This document shows, piece by piece, positions 1 through 10,273 of a DNA stretch of 64,000 nucleotides. The notes under the pieces are model-generated. The model made no database searches, was not told where the DNA came from, and saw nothing but the letters and a program-made list of their open reading frames with translations. The stretch's first letter is position 1. Every line of letters begins with the position of its first letter. A program made the position numbers and the translations under genes. Source of the DNA: Adiantum capillus-veneris (taxonomy: Eukaryota; Streptophyta; Polypodiopsida; Polypodiales; Pteridaceae); contig CM043951.1 of assembly GCA_014529385.2 (NCBI GenBank), positions 113,012,469 through 113,076,468 on the forward strand, in the 5' to 3' direction.

Positions 1-960
1 CATCCACTATTGTCTTGTACATTGCTGCATGAAATGGAGTCAATGACACCCATGGGTCTCAGAGTACCTGATGATGCCATGGGGAATAGTGGCACAATGT
101 GCAGGCAAACACTTATAATTAGAAATTGCACATACATATTCTCAGTGTATAAAGAGCAAGATTCTTGATGGTACACAAAGAGGATTGATGCCACTTACTA
201 CTATACTGGTCCACCTGCTTGTTGTCTTAATGTGGAAGATAATGTTGCAAAGGTTGAGAGGGAAGTTGATCCTCTCTATAGAGCTTAATGTAGAAGGAGC
301 AAGAATTTTGTTGAGGAAAGAAAGAGGGATGATCTAGCAAAAGGGTATGTTGTAGATATTTAGCTTTAATTAGAGGTGTTTAGTGAGGCTCATGGAGAAA
401 TGGATAACTTCAGCTTGAGGATAATGCAACAAGCTTCAGGAGAATGTAGTAATCTTCAGGAGGGAAAGGAGGTTCAAACTTCTGCTACAGAGCTTTAGGG
501 AGGGAAAACTAAAAGGAAGGAAAGAGAAGCAACTTGCAAGGTGAAGTGAAGAGAAGTGAGAGATGGCACAATAGAGAGAAAGGGAGGGAATGATCAACAC
601 ATTTTTGGAGAGACCCCATTTTAGGAGAAAGGGGGGGAGAAACGAGCAACCACTAGAGAGAGATATGATTGGTTTTTACCCAACTATTTAGAGAAAAGAT
701 CACTTTTTTGAATTTATAAGAGATTTTTACTTTATATTTTATGAAAGAGTACAAGTTTGACCACTTACTTCTAGGCCCTGCCATACCCACCATTTCAAAC
801 CACATGGAATCCACGCATTTGCCCCTTCAGTAATCTCCCTTTTAATCCCATGGCAAATAAAGAGGCCCCCTTAGACCCCATTCCCTTCCTAATGGAGGTA
901 TAGGATAAGATTCTTGTCAATCCAATTATGCATAGGGGAAAAGGGAATCTTGGGGATTTG
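1..960. other. Unassigned flank, possibly decayed retroelement
   Basis: No intact gene is visible. On the + strand stretches at about 170-520 read as hydrophilic peptide with scattered stops, which could be the upstream part of the gypsy relic that follows. No conserved motif supports that, so it is left unassigned. Confidence 0.3.
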
Positions 961-1009
961 CTAAAGAATTAAAGTGTGACGAGGAGTACTAACAACAATG
1001 AGTGTGGAA

Positions 1010-1513
1010 ATTGATTGTTTACCTATAGGCATGATCAATCTCAACTAGCTATTGAAATAAAAGGGTTTGAAAACAATGAGAACAATAAGAATGAGTGCCT
1101 TACCTTAGGGAGTAGCTACCTCAGTTGCACATATGATGATCCGGGACAAATAATGTTCTATGTGCCTTCATATCTCAAATCACAATGTCATTTCTTGATG
1201 ATGTGCCTATCAAAGGATGTGAAGAAAAAGACAAATATGGATCTATGGATTTGAAGGGGTAGTAAATTTTTTGTAGACTATATTAGAGATTGTGAGAATA
1301 TTCTAACAAGTTTGGAAGAAATCAATCTTATCATATCAAGGCAAAATTTTGTAGCTAGAGTCAACTAAGTGCTGATTGTGGGGCATATGTGTCGTCCTTA
1401 TGGTATAAGGCCTTCTCTAAAGAAGGTGGATGAAATAAAAAACACAAATGAAACATGTATAGTAGTAAATTAAGTGTGAAGATTTCTAGGTGCATGCATC
1501 TTCTATCTTAGTT
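1010..1513 (+). pseudogene. Ty3/gypsy reverse transcriptase relic (5' part of a split element)
   Basis: Conceptual translation gives the segment before and across the RT palm/connection of a Ty3/gypsy polyprotein. Recognisable pieces in order are FLDDVPIKGC, KFFVDYIRD, LEEINL, VGHMCRPYG and RFLGACIFY. These are family-typical landmarks (hypervariable linker, 'LEE.NL', 'GH....G..P...K...I', 'RFLG...FYR'). At least one frameshift near 1255 and stops near 1366 and 1475 make it non-coding. Similarity ends abruptly at about 1513, where the opposite-strand Tat-like fragment begins. The integrase remnant at 6.75-7.17 kb has the same strand and style and is probably its downstream half. The family call rests on remembered motifs only. 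Confidence 0.6.
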
Positions 1514-2254
1514 GAATACCATGTTATGCACGTGTAGCATATCCTCTCTACCAGTTGTTGAGAAAGAACCAAAGTTTTCAATGTGAAGAAGAGCATACAA
1601 AATCCATGAGAAAGATGAAAATGTTACTTCTTTCATCACCAAGCTTGATGAAGGTAGACTATGGATATATAAGACATGTGGTTGCCGACCTTTCTTCATG
1701 TCGTAAAGTATTGGCCTCCCTTTTGCATCCTTCATCTGGATTATGCCGCTGTCCCAGTCCTGCTTAGCTCTCATAGCCATAAGCCAAGGCCTCCCTAGAA
1801 TGATAGGATAGCCCTCTTCTTTGTGTGGCATGACAAAGATGTCCACATCTACCTCGGTGTTGAATGCATTTATCCTAACTGCATTTATGACACCAACACA
1901 TTGAACTTTTAAATTATTTGCCATTTTGGCTCGGCATGGTGCCGGCCAACTCACCTCTAAACCCAAACGGTGCATCATTTTTTCACTCATGACGCATATT
2001 TGTGCGCCACCATCGATGTAGATATTGGAGATGTGTTGCCCTTTGATGTAAGCATCCATCCCTAGTAGTATGTCATCTAGATTCCTCCCAGAGATAGCCC
2101 CAGCTATCTTTGGCTTTGGTCGTCTTGTGCTAACCATCTTTGTCCATTGTCTCCTCACCCTAGGTGCTAGGTGGAGTAACTGGGGCCAGGTGATTTTTGG
2201 GCCCTGCACAGAAACATCTTGAACCAAATCATATGGTTTAGAACATTCACCCAA
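1508..2254 (-). pseudogene. Tat-like element: aspartic protease domain of gag-pro
   Basis: An open stretch of 248 codons encodes a retropepsin-like domain at about residues 75-190. It has YIDGGAQICVMSE as the catalytic loop (D-G-G-A where D-T/S-G-A is usual), a following MANN strand, and YPIILGRPWL as the hydrophobic-Gly flap-side motif. The enzyme would mature Gag and Gag-Pol in virus-like particles. No RT follows: the last ~45 residues lose similarity and the reading meets the older + strand RT relic at 1513, so the element is truncated 3' of protease. The same domain occurs in the autonomous element at 48.6-48.9 / 27.0-27.35 kb. Substituted second positions in this loop are known in plant Tat/Athila-type proteases. 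Confidence 0.7.
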
Positions 2255-2986
2255 AGAGAAATCTACATGTCAATTTTACGTCGTGACTTGGACGGATTTT
2301 GCTAGATTCCCCTTTAGTCTTCATCTTTTCTTCCTTTTGGGAAGATTCACCATGCCTAGCGCGTTTTACCCCTATGGCATCTACTCCTTTAAACTTGGTC
2401 TTACCTTTTGCTACTCCCTTGATATCCTCCTCCACTTTCTCCTTTCCTTTACCTTCAAGACTGATGACGCTTACTGTTTGATTGCCAACTAGTGGTGGGG
2501 GTAAGGGTGGAATGAGAGGTTTTGGTGGTGGTGGTGGTTGTAGTTGAATGGGTGGTTGTAGGATTTGTATGGGTGGTGCTTGTTGTGGTGCCCTCGGTGG
2601 TGGTGGTCTTGCTCTCGGTGGTGAAATCTGGTTTTGCCTGGCTCCTCTGTTGAAATTCTGTCTCCTTGGGTGTGGACAGTAGTACATGCCATGACCATCC
2701 TCCCCACAATTGTAGCAGTGGTATTCTTGGTTTGCCTTCGTTGTCCTCTTCCTTGCTCTTGGTTCCGATTGTGTCCATGCCCTTGTTGTATCAAATGGAC
2801 TGAGAGATTATCAAGTTGATTGGTGATTCGATTGAGCAGGTCTTGCTGATCTTCAATTGGTTCTTGTGGTTGAATCCTCTGGGCGGCTGTTGTAGGTGGT
2901 GCGAGAGGTGGTCGGGTCCTAACGGCTTCCTCTTCATCGATATTCCTGGCTTGTAGGCGCAACTTCTTGTCTTTAAGGCGGGCCAC
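2247..2986 (-). pseudogene. Tat-like element: nucleocapsid and proline-rich linker
   Basis: Overlapping frames give the end of capsid (LKDKKLRLQAR, then a QxxLL..L heptad-like stretch) followed by a CCHC zinc knuckle, CYNCGEDGHGMYYC on conceptual reading (CX2CX4HX4C). A very proline-rich linker with repeated PPP runs leads to protease. A one-base deletion just upstream of the knuckle shifts frame between capsid and nucleocapsid. At the codon that is a stop in the three related copies in this window (TGA, TGA, TAA) this copy reads CGA (Arg), so it may show the ancestral state. The zinc knuckle would bind genomic RNA during packaging. Confidence 0.65.
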
Positions 2987-3024
2987 TTCACCTTCTCTTT
3001 AAGAGTTGGCCATAACCCAACCAC

Positions 3025-3426
3025 AAACCGATCCTTCTTTAGGAAATCAGGTGCCCCCTCATCCTCTCTTAGCGATGCAACCCATCACCCCCATAAATCT
3101 ACAAACTTTGACTCATATGATGCGTATTCCAGCATACTGCCCTTCTTGAACTCTGTCAACAATTTCCATAGCTTCTCTGATGTTAAGCCCTCTCCAAAAC
3201 GCTTGACAAAGGCTACTCTTAATAAGTCCCACCGTTCCTTGGTTTCTTGTGCCAAGGCATTGTACCATGATCTTGCCTCCACCTTCATTAGAAGTGGGAA
3301 GATGCACAAGCGCGAAGCATCATCATCTCTCGCAGAGATGACACATGCTATTTCCAAGTTGTCTAGAAAGTCTGCAGCATCCTCACCCACCTTACCAGTA
3401 AATGTTGGAAATGCTACACTTGCCAT
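3025..3426 (-). pseudogene. Tat-like element: Gag capsid domain
   Basis: The start MASVAFPTFTGKVGED and the landmarks ADFLDNLE, DDDASRLCIFPLLM, ARSWYNAL, LLRVAFVKRFGEG and YESKFVDLW identify a retrotransposon Gag domain that assembles the particle shell. The start is supported by the same Met-Ser/Ala-Ser-Val start in the copies at 30,297, 44,672 and 50,328(-). The frame is lost near 3085, where translation into the nucleocapsid part has stops. About 320 bases of non-coding, T-rich DNA separate it from ORF0 upstream, the same spacing plan as in the other copies. Confidence 0.75.
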
Positions 3427-3746
3427 TGTGAGAGTGAGAAAATTAACTCGACTTAGATTTTTTTATTTTTATTTTTTTGCATAGAGATTCAATACATGGG
3501 TGCTCGGTGGATGGAAAACATACTATACAAGGATGAAAATAACTACATCAAAAGACACTTCATGATTAATCATAGGGAGGATAAAGGATAGAGAAGAGGT
3601 GTTTATCTCTTGCAGTCATTCTCTACCAAACATGGTTGTAATGATCTGCTGATAAAACATCTTGCGGTCCAAGATTACTTTGATTGATTGAATTCGTTGT
3701 GGTGCATAAGTTTGGTTCCTTGCAAAAGGTTGATGTGCGGGGTCCA

Positions 3747-4605
3747 TCACATGATAATTTGGAAAGGTTCTCTCCTTTGTGGTGGAAGGTTATAGTCGGA
3801 GGTGTAGAGCTCTTGGTAGTCGAGGTTAAATTTATAGTACCACAGGACAAGGTTGTCTTTGTCTTCTAGCTCTAGGACTGCCCCTCTAGAAAGCTCTTGG
3901 AAAAGCTTGAACTCTCTCTCTTTGAGCAACTTCACTTTCCTGCAAGATAGAGTGCCATCTAGTGTATACACAGGTGTGATGAGGTAGGTGGTGAGTCTTA
4001 CCACTTGTATTAATCCAAGTTGGATGGATACATAGCAAGCTGTAAAGTCGTCATCATAGCCTTGATTCACAAGAAACACTCCTTGAAGGTGGAGGGTCTT
4101 GTCTTTCCGCCAAGCAAAACCAGTGTCAAAGACCTTGTTGATGACAAGCTCCGCCACTTCACTCGGTAGACGGCGTAGAATCCATGCTATTGTTTCTAGT
4201 TCGTGGCTCATGAGATGAGAGTGAGGTATAGAAAGACTTTGGAGAATTTACCCTTTTGTTTTGGAGACGGGGTGATTGTCGGTGCTGGAAAACCCTTGAA
4301 TCTTTTGGTGCAAGGGAGAGGGAGGGACCACGTGTTCGTAGTAGCTTCCTCAAGTTGTGAAGGCTTGTTGTGGGCGTAGGTGGAACAGGTGGCAAAGATG
4401 TGGACGTAGATGTAGCGAAGCCCGGTGCTACTTGAAAGCCTACCATTGTGAGAACGCCTGTGCGGATGTCGAGGGAAAAAACGATGTCCTTTTCTTCACT
4501 TTGGGTTGCACTCATGTCGAAGGTGCGGTTTTTGGCTACAATGTGAGCATGATGCAGCTTGTGCCTTGCTTTTACGCTTGCGGGGATGATGAGAAATGTA
4601 AACAA
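3747..4605 (-). pseudogene. Tat-like element: ORF0 C-terminal part
   Basis: Two overlapping frames (4605-4159 and 4211-3747) encode the C-terminal part of an ORF upstream of gag. The second frame aligns by eye with ORF0 of the other copies: a leucine-rich start (LPSEVAELVINK here, LPPLPVQLILKK elsewhere), a tryptophan after TG, L.L.GV, and an LG....VR...TPY core. The first frame is a Ser/Pro-rich linker. I know no function for it. Its position between primer site and gag recalls the extra ORF1 described in Ogre/Tat elements, which is an inference from position. A frameshift separates the two pieces. Confidence 0.5.
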
Positions 4606-4753
4606 TTTGAGTAGGGAAAGAGGGTCTTACCACCTCTTCTATGCTAACAATACAACACCCTGGCAAGAGTGTCTTGATGACTTGAGTCAAACCTTCTTGA
4701 AGCTCCTCCTCTTCAGTGGTACAATTAGAGAATTCAAGAAGCCACTTGTCCAT
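4496..4753 (-). pseudogene. Tat-like element: ORF0 N-terminal part with zinc knuckle
   Basis: The 85-codon ORF begins MDKWLLEFSNCTTEEEE and ends with CSHCSQKPHLRHEC, a perfect CX2CX4HX4C zinc knuckle. The MDxWL..F..W.TEEEE start recurs at 29,008, 34,421 and 51,615(-), which fixes the start codon. It lies about 50 bases downstream of the primer binding site, so it is the first ORF of the transcript. A second RNA-binding knuckle upstream of gag is unusual and suggests a nucleic-acid-binding accessory protein. Confidence 0.6.
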
Positions 4754-4802
4754 GAAGAGAAGTAAACATGTCAGCCTTGTAAACTGAAGGTTTCAAGAGC
4801 CC

Positions 4803-4820
4803 TCCTCCGTGGGGGCACCA
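4803..4820 (-). promoter_or_regulatory. Primer binding site of the truncated Tat-like element
   Basis: On the - strand the element reads TGGTGCCCCCACGGAGGA, two bases inside the LTR edge at 4823. The same 18-mer, with one variable position, follows every LTR of this family in the window. It starts with the TGG expected opposite a tRNA CCA end. I could not name the primer tRNA. Confidence 0.7.
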
Positions 4821-4822
4821 AA

Positions 4823-5600
4823 TGAGAGGCGGAAGTGAAAAATAGACCCGGTGGCCTCTACACCAAGACTATGCACAATAGCCTCATCATGGGGGATACA
4901 CAATAGGAGCACCACCTAGCAAGATATGCGGCTAGGACGCATACATATACACAATGAAACATGCCATGGAAAACAATTTCAAGATCCACACCCAAATGTG
5001 GAATGGGGTGGTCGGAGAATAAGGTGAGAGGAGTGGTGAATGAGTGAGAATGGGCTTGATACTCGTGCATGCTAGTAAGGAAGATAATGAGGTAGGGGAA
5101 ACTTGCGAATATGCTCACTTATCATACAAGAGGTGGCGAATCCGCACACCTCAAGATGATAGAAATATGAGAGGGGGAGAGAGAGTGTGTGTGTGTATGG
5201 TGGCGAATCCGCACACCTTTATATAAGCAGAAAAAAAAGGCAAGGAACAAGCATATACCATACTCACAATGAGATGTATCCAAAGCGACACAAAGTATGG
5301 CACCAAGATGGAGTGTGTTGATTTCTTGCAAAAGATGAATACAATAGGTAGCGTATGGCAAGAAAATGAGAAGGGAACAAGATCGTAGGAGGCATAATGG
5401 AGAGATGGGAGTTGATGGCGAGGAATATCATGAGTGTGTCCACCCTTCTTCTTCTTGAAATTGTGCCTTCAACCCTTAATTACAAGTGGTGTGGAGGTGT
5501 GGTGCTCATCTTTTGTGCATGGTGATGGTGATGATGATGGTGTTGTGATTATGTGATTAGGGTTCATGCTACAAGCATGTAGCACAAGAGTGTGTATGGA

Positions 5601-5636
<36 letters not shown>

Positions 5637-5900
5637 CTCCCCCTTAGTGAGCTCTCATGGCCTCCTTATATATGGAAGGAGGGGAGGATTTAGCAATAGT
5701 TCTATTTGAGGTGAGTGTCCCACTTTGGTGACTAGGAAAATGGGGTGCATGTGACTGTGGCTCCCATCTTGTCTCTTCATTATTTAAAATACCAGAGTCA
5801 ATAGAGAGAGAAGATGAGAGAATGTGGGTAGGATGTAGAGGATAGGAGATATTTACAATAGTCTAGCTCTGGCTAGACATAAGCTTATTAGGGAGAGAAG
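4823..5900 (-). mobile_element. 5' LTR of the truncated Tat-like element (outer border uncertain)
   Basis: The inner edge is TGAGAGG.. at 4823, directly next to the primer site. Shared family marks inside are a CCTAGC...GCTAGG hairpin (4915-4936), two direct copies of GGTGGCGAATCCGCACACCT (5132-5151 and 5199-5218) and a (GT)n tract. The 20-mer pair has a counterpart pair in the level 2 LTRs. I could not find the outer end because no second LTR is present. 5900 is a conservative cut, and the LTR may run to about 6.0 kb. Confidence 0.5.
5603..5634. repeat. (GT)n microsatellite
   Basis: Uninterrupted GT dinucleotide run inside the truncated element's LTR. Confidence 0.9.
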
Positions 5901-6745
5901 AGAGAGATAAGAAACTTACAAGAGAGATTGTCAAAGGTGGATAGTTGTTGATGAGGATGGATCCTCCAAAAATGGTGATAGAATCACTCTAGACTTGCCA
6001 AGACCTCATTAAAAGATCATTGTCTCTTGTAATCATGCTTGAAGACTTGTAGAATCATAGCCATTCTAGAGGGAAGAAAATTGGGGATGGCCTGTGTCAC
6101 CATTACACGAGAAAACTGGGGTCCACTACAAAAATCATATCTCCGTGTTCATAACTCCAAAAATTCTGAAAAAAATTGAGCTAAAAGTTGAGATCACAAG
6201 CTACATCTTTCATGTTGAGCGCTCCTTCAGATTCGGGGTTCTTCTTCACTTAAAAAATTCAGCCAAATAATGTATTATTTTTGGCTGCAAAGGTCTTTTG
6301 GTGGTCCCCTTTGAGTGGACTTCTCTCTTGCCTTCAAGTGTAAGCTCCTTCATGTGTATGAAAACATGACCTAGAGTTTTGAAAAGAGTGGCAATCATCT
6401 AGATGGAGATATTATTGAAATTTGAAAGTGGGGTTGAGGTTTGAAAATGAAAACTAGTGAATAAAATATTTGGTAGGGTGGAATAATATACATACATGAA
6501 AAATATATTAGAAAATACTAAAAATATATCATGTAATTTAGAATATATATATTTAATATTTAAGTTCAAAAGAGAGATCAACAAAGAAAGATTACTTATT
6601 TATGCTACATCGTGATTGATTAGCATAAGTCTTATTTATTTAATAAAGGCTAAAACGTTTGTGAAAAAGGAAGAAAAAATCAAAAGTAACTTATATAATA
6701 GGAAATATTTTTGGTAAAAGAGAAAAAAATATGGGGGGTTCCCAT
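5901..6745. other. Unassigned AT-rich intergenic DNA
   Basis: No gene was recognised. The sequence is AT-rich with poly-A and poly-T runs and contains the unresolved outer edge of the neighbouring LTR. Confidence 0.4.
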
Positions 6746-6749
6746 GCAT

Positions 6750-7175
6750 GGAAAAGCATGCCTCAATGTTATATCTAAGAGAGGTCATCCTCCTATCATG
6801 AAAGTTTTGTTTAAGGCTTCCAAAGGTAAATCAGGAAAGTGGCCTAGATTATTGCCTTATGCTTTATGGGTTCATTTGACAATTCAAATTCTTCATTACT
6901 AGTTATATGCCTTTTGACTTGATGTATGCTCAAAATCCTGTAATGTTGAGGATGTGATTCCTATATGGAATATACTACTTTGGGAGGATGGAACGAGTAG
7001 GCAAGAACTTCTTGATTTGCAAATACAATAGTTAGAAAGAAGGCATGATGATGTTGACCTTGATGTTTCAAAATTGAAAGATGCAAGGTTGAAAAATAAT
7101 GATAGTTTTCATAGAGGCATAGGCTTAGATTTAGGAAGGTCATTAGGTGCTGGTATATGATATAGTCTTGATAAC
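6750..7175 (+). pseudogene. Ty3/gypsy integrase C-terminal relic
   Basis: Conceptual translation shows KASKGKSGKWPRLLPYALWV, then (after a stop) a TPF.LMYGQ.PV-type motif decayed to AFDLMYAQNPV, then LLWEDGTSRQELL and LERRHDDVD..VSKLKDARLKNN. These are the end of the integrase core and the following linker of a gypsy polyprotein. Several stops (for example near 6900 and 7030) and frame changes show it is dead. It has the same strand as the RT relic at 1.0-1.5 kb. Both are best explained as one old element interrupted by the - strand Tat-like fragment, with RNase H and most of the integrase core missing. Confidence 0.6.
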
Positions 7176-7249
7176 CATTACTCTTCATTAAAGAGTTAGG
7201 ATATGGAGCAAGATTTTTTTTTTTGGAGGGGGAGCCACTGGTGCACCAC

Positions 7250-7916
7250 CATTGCTTCCCTCATTGGCCAACAAATCCGCGAGCTCTTTCTCCTCCGGCC
7301 CACCACCTCCTTGGCCACCACTATTGTTTCCCTCCTTGTCTGCTTAAGCTACCCACTACTCCTCCACCCTCTCCTCCTCCACCACCTCCATCTATCCCCT
7401 AACATCTACTCTTCACTCTCCTACTCTCTATTTCTCTCCTTGCCTTCACTCTCCTGATCTCTCTTTCTCTCCCTGTCTCCACACCTCTTCCTCACTAAAT
7501 TCTTTCCCTCTCTCCCTCCCTCTGCTCCCCCTATCTCTTTCTCTCATTCCCTCCCTTGATTTCACTCACTCCCTCGATCTTAATTCCATGTCCTTTTCCC
7601 ATTACATACCTTTGCTTATCCCTCCCTCCCTTGGCATTAATACGTGTCATTTCAATCTACTTCTTTCTTCTCTCTCAAATGTTCCCTCTCTCCCTCTATT
7701 GGGCTCTACCTGTCATTCTAACTAACATATTTCCTCTCTCTCACTACCATGTCCTATTTCTCTCCCTCACCCATTCCGTCTCTCCCTCTCTTGGCCTCCA
7801 CATGTCATTTTTAACCTACGTCTTTCCTCTCTCTCACCCATTCACTCTCTTTTTCTCCCTCCATTGAGTACTCCCTATCTCTCTCTCTTCCCCTCCCCCG
7901 AGACTTTTTCTTCTTG

Positions 7917-8007
<91 letters not shown>

Positions 8008-8012
8008 CGTAC
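7250..8012. repeat. Long pyrimidine-rich tract with degenerate minisatellite and (CT)n
   Basis: The + strand is overwhelmingly C and T for about 760 bases. From about 7560 to 7870 an ~80-bp degenerate unit recurs (CTCCCTC..TTGG..CATGTCATTT..TTCCTCTCTCTCACCCATTC). The tract ends in near-perfect (CT)n from about 7919 to 8004. Open frames here are composition artefacts and are not called as genes. Confidence 0.8.
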
Positions 8013-8304
8013 CATCACCTTGCTTAAGTGCATATATCTCCATTAGGAAAGAAATGGACTCATTTTCGGGCCTTTCAACTCTAATGAGAGAATGTTCGTT
8101 AGCCAATAGGAAGAAGGCTAATGTTACGTTGAAAAAACATTTTTTCTCATTTTGAAAATGTCCATGAAAACCATTTTGGTGAAATTGTCACTATCATCAG
8201 AAAAGTAAAGTGCTTGATAATGACATCTGGCACAAGCGCCGAAAGCCTTTTTATGACCCGTTGTTGCTATCCTATAAAGTGAAGTACTTGTACTTGTGCA
8301 TCTC

Positions 8305-9125
8305 GCACAAGTATCAATCATCTTTTTATGAAGTACTCGCATTTTAAATTTGAACAGATTGTACTTGATAGTGATTGATAGGTACTATTTAAGACTATGA
8401 AGGAGTCAAAACCAAGCGAATAGGGGCGCTTGAGGGGTCTCTGAGACCTCAATTCGCTTGGTTCTGACCTTATGAGGCCCTAGGATTAAGATATAGCACT
8501 TTTTAAGCCCACGGATGCGTTCGGAACGTCCAAAAACCATGGGATAGCTCTTTAAAACACTGAAATCTGACGTCTCTAGCTCAAGATATATCATTTTTAA
8601 GCCTAGGGCGAGATCTCAAGGGCCTCTATTCACTTGGTACTGACCTCATGAGGCCCTAGGCATCTCAAGGGCCTCTAGATCTCAAGGGCCTCTATTCACT
8701 TGGTACTGACCCTCAAGGGCCTTTAGATCTCAATGGATTCTATTCCCTTGGTACTGACCTCATGAGGCCCTTGACATCTCAAGGGCCTCTAGATCTCTAG
8801 GGCGGTACTACCTCATGAGGCCCTAAGCGTAAAAATGATATATCTTGAGCTAGAGACATCAGATTTCAGTGTTTTAAAGAGCTATCCTATGGTTTTTGGA
8901 CGTTCCGGACGCATCCGTGGGCTTAAAAAGTGCTATATCTTAATCCTAGGGCCTCATAAGGTCAGAACCAAGCGAATAGAGGTCCCAGAGACCCCTCAAG
9001 TGCCCCTATTCGCTTGGTTCTGACTCCTTCATAGTCTTAAATAGTACCTATCAAATCACTATCAAGTACAATCTGTTCGCATTTAAATTGCGAGTACTTT
9101 ATAAAAAGGTGATTGATACTTGTGC
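8305..9125. repeat. 820-bp foldback with ~300-bp arms
   Basis: The left arm 8305-8607 and the right arm 8821-9125 are inverted copies with only scattered mismatches. They start at GCACAAGTATCAATCA and end at its complement. The 213-bp spacer holds several copies of CTCAAGGGCCTCTA/TTC and CATGAGGCCCT. The two arms encode the same 62-aa frame on opposite strands, purely because they are inverted copies. No transposase and no clear target duplication were found. It could be a non-autonomous foldback transposon or an inverted duplication, and transcripts would form long double-stranded RNA. Confidence 0.8.
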
Positions 9126-10133
9126 CTCTATTCCGTGGCATTATTTTTGTATTTTGAAAACAACTCTTATGTGTTTTCTCTCATCCCACATCACATCACT
9201 CATTAAGATTCACAGACATGGAATTTTGTGTACACTTAAGTTGGGCTCTCGAAAAGCATTTTGTACGAGCATGCATTTAAGTGAATGAGCAAACTTTTTC
9301 GTATGTACTATGAGAAATAGAATTCCAAAATAATTTTTTTTATTTTTTTCATAATTACCTCTCTCTATGCTGAGTTGGCGTTTCTTACAGGGCCCAAAAT
9401 TGAGTCCAAGTTTCTCCTAATGCTACACCCTTCCTTATTGTGTCTTCCTTTATCCATTTCTTTAGAGAGATCCCACTCCCATGATGTCTCCTTTCCTCCT
9501 TCCTCCCTTCCCACCACCTATACTGATCCCAACTACAAAACCATGTTTTTTTTGAAATTGTACATTCCCTTACATGCTTGAGCATATCCCCTTGTCAGCA
9601 ATACACACTATCATAGCCATTTGGCTAATCTTCAATGTGAGACATGGCGTTGGGCCCATGGAGAAGACTCAAATCGAGTGTGCACATTATGGTCACTACA
9701 AGTTCAAGAGGTTGAGTACCTAGAGTGCTCACTGCAAGTTTAAGAGTTTGAGTACCTAAAGAGTTTGAGTACCTAGAGTCCTCAGTTTTTGGTCACATCC
9801 AAACTTGCTACCCTCACAATTTTATCCATGACTTAGATCTGCACACTTTCCTCTCCCAGCCATACTGTGGGATCTCAATTGCGACTTTCATCACCACAAT
9901 ATTGGAGTGCATATCTATATATATATTTATTTATTTATATTCTAATTTATTTATGTGTGTGTCTATCTATATACATTTATATACATACACATATTTATAT
10001 GTATTTACACGTATACATAGATGTGTGTGCATATGTATATCTATGGGTATTCCCCGCTACCTTCCACTAGTATTATCGCTAATGGAGAAATCCAACAAAG
10101 GGAGAGCTCAGGGGGATATCTTGTGGAAGGGGG
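9126..10133. other. Unassigned DNA with AT-rich microsatellite
   Basis: No gene was recognised. A TATA/TTTA-rich low-complexity stretch lies at about 9912-10060. Confidence 0.5.

Positions 10134-10171
<38 letters not shown>
10134..10171. repeat. (GA)n microsatellite
   Basis: Uninterrupted GA dinucleotide run. Confidence 0.9.
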
Positions 10172-10175
<4 letters not shown>

Positions 10176-10273
10176 AGCATCCGTCGAGGTCAGATATGAC
10201 CCATGGGACCGAAATCAAAACATTACAAAGGGGTTCTTTTAAATGAGAGGATCGTGAGATACATCTCAGTTAA

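Noticed and set aside
8406-9023. Two identical 62-codon frames on opposite strands as a gene pair
   Set aside because: They are the same sequence in the two arms of the foldback; no protein features.
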